Positions 5,907 through 7,957 of a stretch of 7,957 nt of DNA are shown here, in pieces. Under the pieces are notes generated by a model. The model made no database searches. It was not told the DNA's origin and worked only from the letters and a program-made list of their open reading frames with translations. Source of the stretch: an uncultured Oscillospiraceae bacterium (lineage in GTDB: Bacteria > Bacillota > Clostridia > Oscillospirales > Oscillospiraceae); contig CAKTKM010000066.1 of the NCBI GenBank assembly GCA_934569425.1, positions 1 through 7,957 of the forward strand, given 5' to 3'. How positions within the stretch are numbered: the first letter of the stretch is position 1; each line of letters starts with the position of its first letter. A program made the position numbers and the translations under genes.

Positions 5907-7166
5907 TTAGCCGAACAGGGAGATCAGAACACCGGCAGCGATGGCGGAGCCGATGACACCGGCCACGTTGGGTCCCATGGCATGCATCAGCAGGAAGTTG
6001 CCGGGGTTGGCCTCCTGTCCGACTTTCTGGCTGACGCGAGCCGCCATGGGGACGGCGGACACGCCGGCGGAGCCGATGAGGGGATTGATCTTTTCCTTCA
6101 GGAACAGGTTCATGAACTTGGCCAGCAGTACACCGCCTGCGGTACCGAAGCCGAAAGCAACGATGCCCATGCCAAGGATCATGAGGGTCTTGGGGCTGAG
6201 GAAGGTGGCGCCGGTGGCGGTAGCGCCCACGCTGATGCCCAGGAAGATGGTGACAATGTTCATCAACTCATTCTGCATGGTCTTGTTGAGACGATCCAGT
6301 ACACCGCATTCCTTGGCCAGATTACCCAGCATCAGGCAGGCGATCAGCGGCGCGGCGGAGGGAACCAGCAGCGCCACAAAAATGGTGACCACGATGGGGA
6401 AGATGATCTTTTCCTTTTTGCTGACCTCACGCAGAGGCTTCATGACGATCTGACGCTCTTCCTTGGTGGTCAGCGCTTTCATGATGGGGGGCTGAATGAC
6501 GGGAACCAGCGCCATATAGGAATAGGCTGACACGGCGATAGGCCCCAGCAGGGCGGGAGCCAGCATAGCGGTGACGAAAATAGCGGTAGGACCGTCGGCA
6601 CCGCCGATGATGCCCACAGAGGATGCCTCGGCACCGGTGAAGCCCAGCAGGCGGCAGCCCACATAGGTCAGGAAGATGCCAAGCTGTGCGGCGGCACCCA
6701 GCAGCAGGCTCTTGGGGTTGGCGATCAGGGGGCCGAAGTCGGTCATGGCGCCCACGCCCATAAAGATCAGGCAGGGATAGATGCCCAGCTTAATGCCCAG
6801 ATACAGCACATCAATGAGTCCTACGGAGACACTCTGCCCCACGGCAACACTGCTGAGGACCGCTTCGGAAACACCGGCGGACTGCATCTCCGCGATGAAT
6901 TCCGCTGTGATGGGGTTGCCGCCGAACAGATCCCAGTGGACGTGTCCGCCGGCAAAGAGGATCTCGTGATACATCTCTGCGCCGGGCAGGTTGGTCACCA
7001 GCATACCAAAGGCGATCGGCACCAGCAGCAGCGGCTCAAATTTCTTGACGATACCCAGAAACAGCAGCACACAGGCGATGAGGATCATGATGGCGCATTT
7101 CCAGTTATCGCCTTGGAAAAATTGATAAAAACCGGTTTGCTGACAAAAATTCAGAATGGCTTGCAT
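5907..7166 (-). CDS. oadB: Sodium-pumping decarboxylase, beta subunit (Na+ channel and carboxybiotin decarboxylase)
   Basis: This integral membrane protein decarboxylates carboxybiotin and couples the release of CO2 to Na+ export. It has 419 residues, about the family length, with many membrane helices. The two functional regions are intact: [14 protein letters not shown] (185-198, with Asp191) and [20 protein letters not shown] (360-379). Counting from Asp191, the polar residues reported as important in Klebsiella OadB all have counterparts at a constant offset: Tyr217, Asn361, Gly365, Ser370 and Arg377. A polar loop at about 60-115 separates the first helices. I chose the ATG at 7164-7166 because GGAGGT (7172-7177) precedes it. 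Reading on to 7223 would add 19 residues overlapping the carrier gene. The same family serves methylmalonyl-CoA and glutaconyl-CoA decarboxylases, so the substrate is set by the alpha subunit. Confidence 0.95.
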   Translation of the reverse strand: MQAILNFCQQTGFYQFFQGDNWKCAIMILIACVLLFLGIVKKFEPLLLVPIAFGMLVTNLPGAEMYHEILFAGGHVHWDLFGGNPITAEFIAEMQSAGVSEAVLSSVAVGQSVSVGLIDVLYLGIKLGIYPCLIFMGVGAMTDFGPLIANPKSLLLGAAAQLGIFLTYVGCRLLGFTGAEASSVGIIGGADGPTAIFVTAMLAPALLGPIAVSAYSYMALVPVIQPPIMKALTTKEERQIVMKPLREVSKKEKIIFPIVVTIFVALLVPSAAPLIACLMLGNLAKECGVLDRLNKTMQNELMNIVTIFLGISVGATATGATFLSPKTLMILGMGIVAFGFGTAGGVLLAKFMNLFLKEKINPLIGSAGVSAVPMAARVSQKVGQEANPGNFLLMHAMGPNVAGVIGSAIAAGVLISLFG

Positions 7167-7179
7167 CGCGCGACCTCCA

Positions 7180-7527
7180 TTACTGGATGTTGCACAGCAG
7201 CGCGCCGGACTCCACAGCGGCACCCTTGGTGACAGCCACGGCAGTCACTTTACCGTCCCGGGGCGCCATGATCTCGTTCTCCATCTTCATAGCTTCGAGG
7301 ATCATCAGCACCTGGCCTTTTTTCACCATATCACCGGCGGCTACGTTGACGGCCAGAATGTTGCCGGGCATGGGGGAGGTGATGCTCTCACCGGAACCGG
7401 AGGCGACGGGAGCAGCGGGTGCGGAAGCAGCAGGGGAAGCCGCGGGAGCGGCAGCAGGTGCGCCGTTCATTTCTTCGATCTCGACCTCGTAAGCGGTGCC
7501 GTTTACATTGACTCTGTACTTTTTCAT
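7180..7527 (-). CDS. Biotin carrier protein of the sodium-pumping decarboxylase
   Basis: This 115-residue protein carries the covalent biotin that shuttles carboxylate between the alpha and beta subunits. It starts with [19 protein letters not shown], the usual beginning of decarboxylase biotin carriers. A flexible Ala/Pro linker follows (about 22-47), then a biotinyl domain (48-115). The biotinylation motif is EAMKMENE, with the modified lysine at residue 81. The protein matches the biotinyl C-terminal third of single-chain OadA, or the GcdC/MmdC carriers of related pumps. Here it is encoded alone between the gamma and beta genes. The start follows GAGGAG closely and lies 14 bases after the end of the gamma gene. 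Its stop is 13 bases before oadB, so the whole set is one tight operon. Confidence 0.95.
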   Translation of the reverse strand: MKKYRVNVNGTAYEVEIEEMNGAPAAAPAASPAASAPAAPVASGSGESITSPMPGNILAVNVAAGDMVKKGQVLMILEAMKMENEIMAPRDGKVTAVAVTKGAAVESGALLCNIQ

Positions 7528-7541
7528 ATTACTTCTCCTCT

Positions 7542-7811
7542 TCAGATCTTTTTCATGGAAACGATACGGATGGCACTGACATCAGTACCCATGTCCTCGG
7601 CAATCGCGGCGGCCACGGCGGCCACCATCTCCGGCGTGACGGCAGAAGCGGCAGGCGCGGCAGCGGGCGCTGGAATAGCGGGAGCTGCCTGTTTTGCGTC
7701 GGTTCTGCGCACCACATTGCTCATGACGGAGACCAGTACGATAATGCAGATCAGCCCTATAAACACCGTACACAATCCCATCAGGCACACAAACAAGTTG
7801 GAATAATCCAT
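7542..7811 (-). CDS. oadG: Sodium-pumping decarboxylase, gamma subunit (membrane anchor)
   Basis: The gamma subunit anchors the soluble carboxyltransferase to the membrane beta subunit and stabilises the complex. The 89-residue protein has one N-terminal membrane helix (about 6-30, LFVCLMGLCTVFIGLICIIV onward), a short basic stretch (NVVRRTDAK) and an Ala/Pro linker (about 41-57). A C-terminal segment follows, TPEMVAAVAAAIAEDMG and then IRIVSMKKI. This layout of helix, linker and small C-terminal segment is typical of the OadG/MmdD group, whose sequence is poorly conserved. The assignment therefore leans on its place as first gene of the operon. AGGAGGT (7823-7829) lies 11 bases before the ATG, slightly long but acceptable. 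The gene could also be named as the delta subunit of a methylmalonyl-CoA decarboxylase. Confidence 0.85.
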   Translation of the reverse strand: MDYSNLFVCLMGLCTVFIGLICIIVLVSVMSNVVRRTDAKQAAPAIPAPAAAPAASAVTPEMVAAVAAAIAEDMGTDVSAIRIVSMKKI

Positions 7812-7837
7812 TTGCCTATACTACCTCCTATTCCGAT

Positions 7838-7860
7838 TTTGGTATTTTAATTGTACCAAA
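7838..7860. repeat. Inverted repeat over the -10 and start site of the decarboxylase operon
   Basis: TTTGGTA (7838-7844) and TACCAAA (7854-7860) form a perfect 7-bp inverted repeat with a 9-base centre. It covers the predicted -10 box (7850-7855) and the transcription start (about 7843). The position is that of a repressor operator. The binding protein is unknown. Confidence 0.5.
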
Positions 7861-7878
7861 CATATGGCATGAATTCAA
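7850..7878 (-). promoter_or_regulatory. Promoter of the decarboxylase operon
   Basis: On the minus strand, TTGAAT (7878-7873) and TACAAT (7855-7850) are separated by exactly 17 bases. Transcription would start near 7843, about 30 bases before the gamma subunit ATG. Confidence 0.82.
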
Positions 7879-7896
7879 CCGTAAATTCCCTGTATC

Positions 7897-7909
7897 TACA
7901 AAATTTGTA
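7897..7909. repeat. Short inverted repeat upstream of the decarboxylase promoter
   Basis: TACAAA and TTTGTA flank a single A, forming a 6-1-6 inverted repeat about 55-65 bases upstream of the predicted start. It could be an activator site or chance in an AT-rich stretch. Bases 7910-7957 hold no gene that I can see. Confidence 0.3.
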
Positions 7910-7957
7910 AGAATGTCTAAAATATTTTTGGATATATTGACGCTTCGGACAACTGGA

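Noticed and set aside
5850..6530. 226-residue plus-strand open frame opposite the beta subunit gene
   Set aside because: Its product is full of Gly, Asp, His and Gln, a typical antisense shadow of a hydrophobic membrane protein, and no ribosome binding site is evident.
1..7957. CRISPR array, insertion sequence, prophage, tRNA or rRNA
   Set aside because: I saw no regularly spaced repeats, transposase or integrase motifs, or tRNA- or rRNA-like sequence anywhere in the window.

Overview
The window looks like a chromosomal stretch from an anaerobic Bacillota bacterium, most likely a gut clostridium of the Oscillospirales type. This rests on the GC-rich coding sequence, strong AGGAGG-type ribosome binding sites, the ylxM-ffh-rpsP-khpA block, a yybP-ykoY manganese leader, and a sodium-pumping decarboxylase with its biotin carrier as a separate protein. 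The genus cannot be fixed from the sequence alone.

Layout. Bases 2-628 (+) are the 3' part of threonine synthase, closed by an intrinsic terminator at 644-674. A strong promoter (706-734) and a leader with two tandem inverted repeats precede a forward operon for protein export and translation: ylxM (803-1168), ffh (1171-2544), rpsP (2601-2840) and khpA (2856-3086). A symmetrical terminator at 3085-3120 ends it. All genes downstream are on the minus strand. The manganese exporter gene mntP (3128-3715) has a leader holding a yybP-ykoY manganese riboswitch and an intrinsic terminator. Next comes an unrecognised AT-rich gene for a 69-residue membrane protein (4056-4265). Last is a four-gene operon, transcribed from about 7843 to 4394, for a membrane-bound biotin-dependent sodium-pumping decarboxylase of the oxaloacetate decarboxylase type, in the order gamma, biotin carrier, beta, alpha.

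How the genes work together. YlxM and Ffh belong to the signal recognition particle pathway, and S16 and KhpA to the ribosome and RNA-binding machinery. MntP with its riboswitch makes a self-contained manganese-relief circuit. In the decarboxylase, the alpha subunit moves CO2 from a 2-oxo acid to biotin on the small carrier. The beta subunit then decarboxylates carboxybiotin while exporting Na+, and the gamma subunit anchors the complex.

I found no mobile element, CRISPR array, tRNA or rRNA, and no clearly new multi-gene system. The items most worth a second look are regulatory: the tandem dyads before ylxM, the inverted repeat over the decarboxylase promoter, and the small AT-rich membrane gene with a perfect inverted repeat over its promoter.
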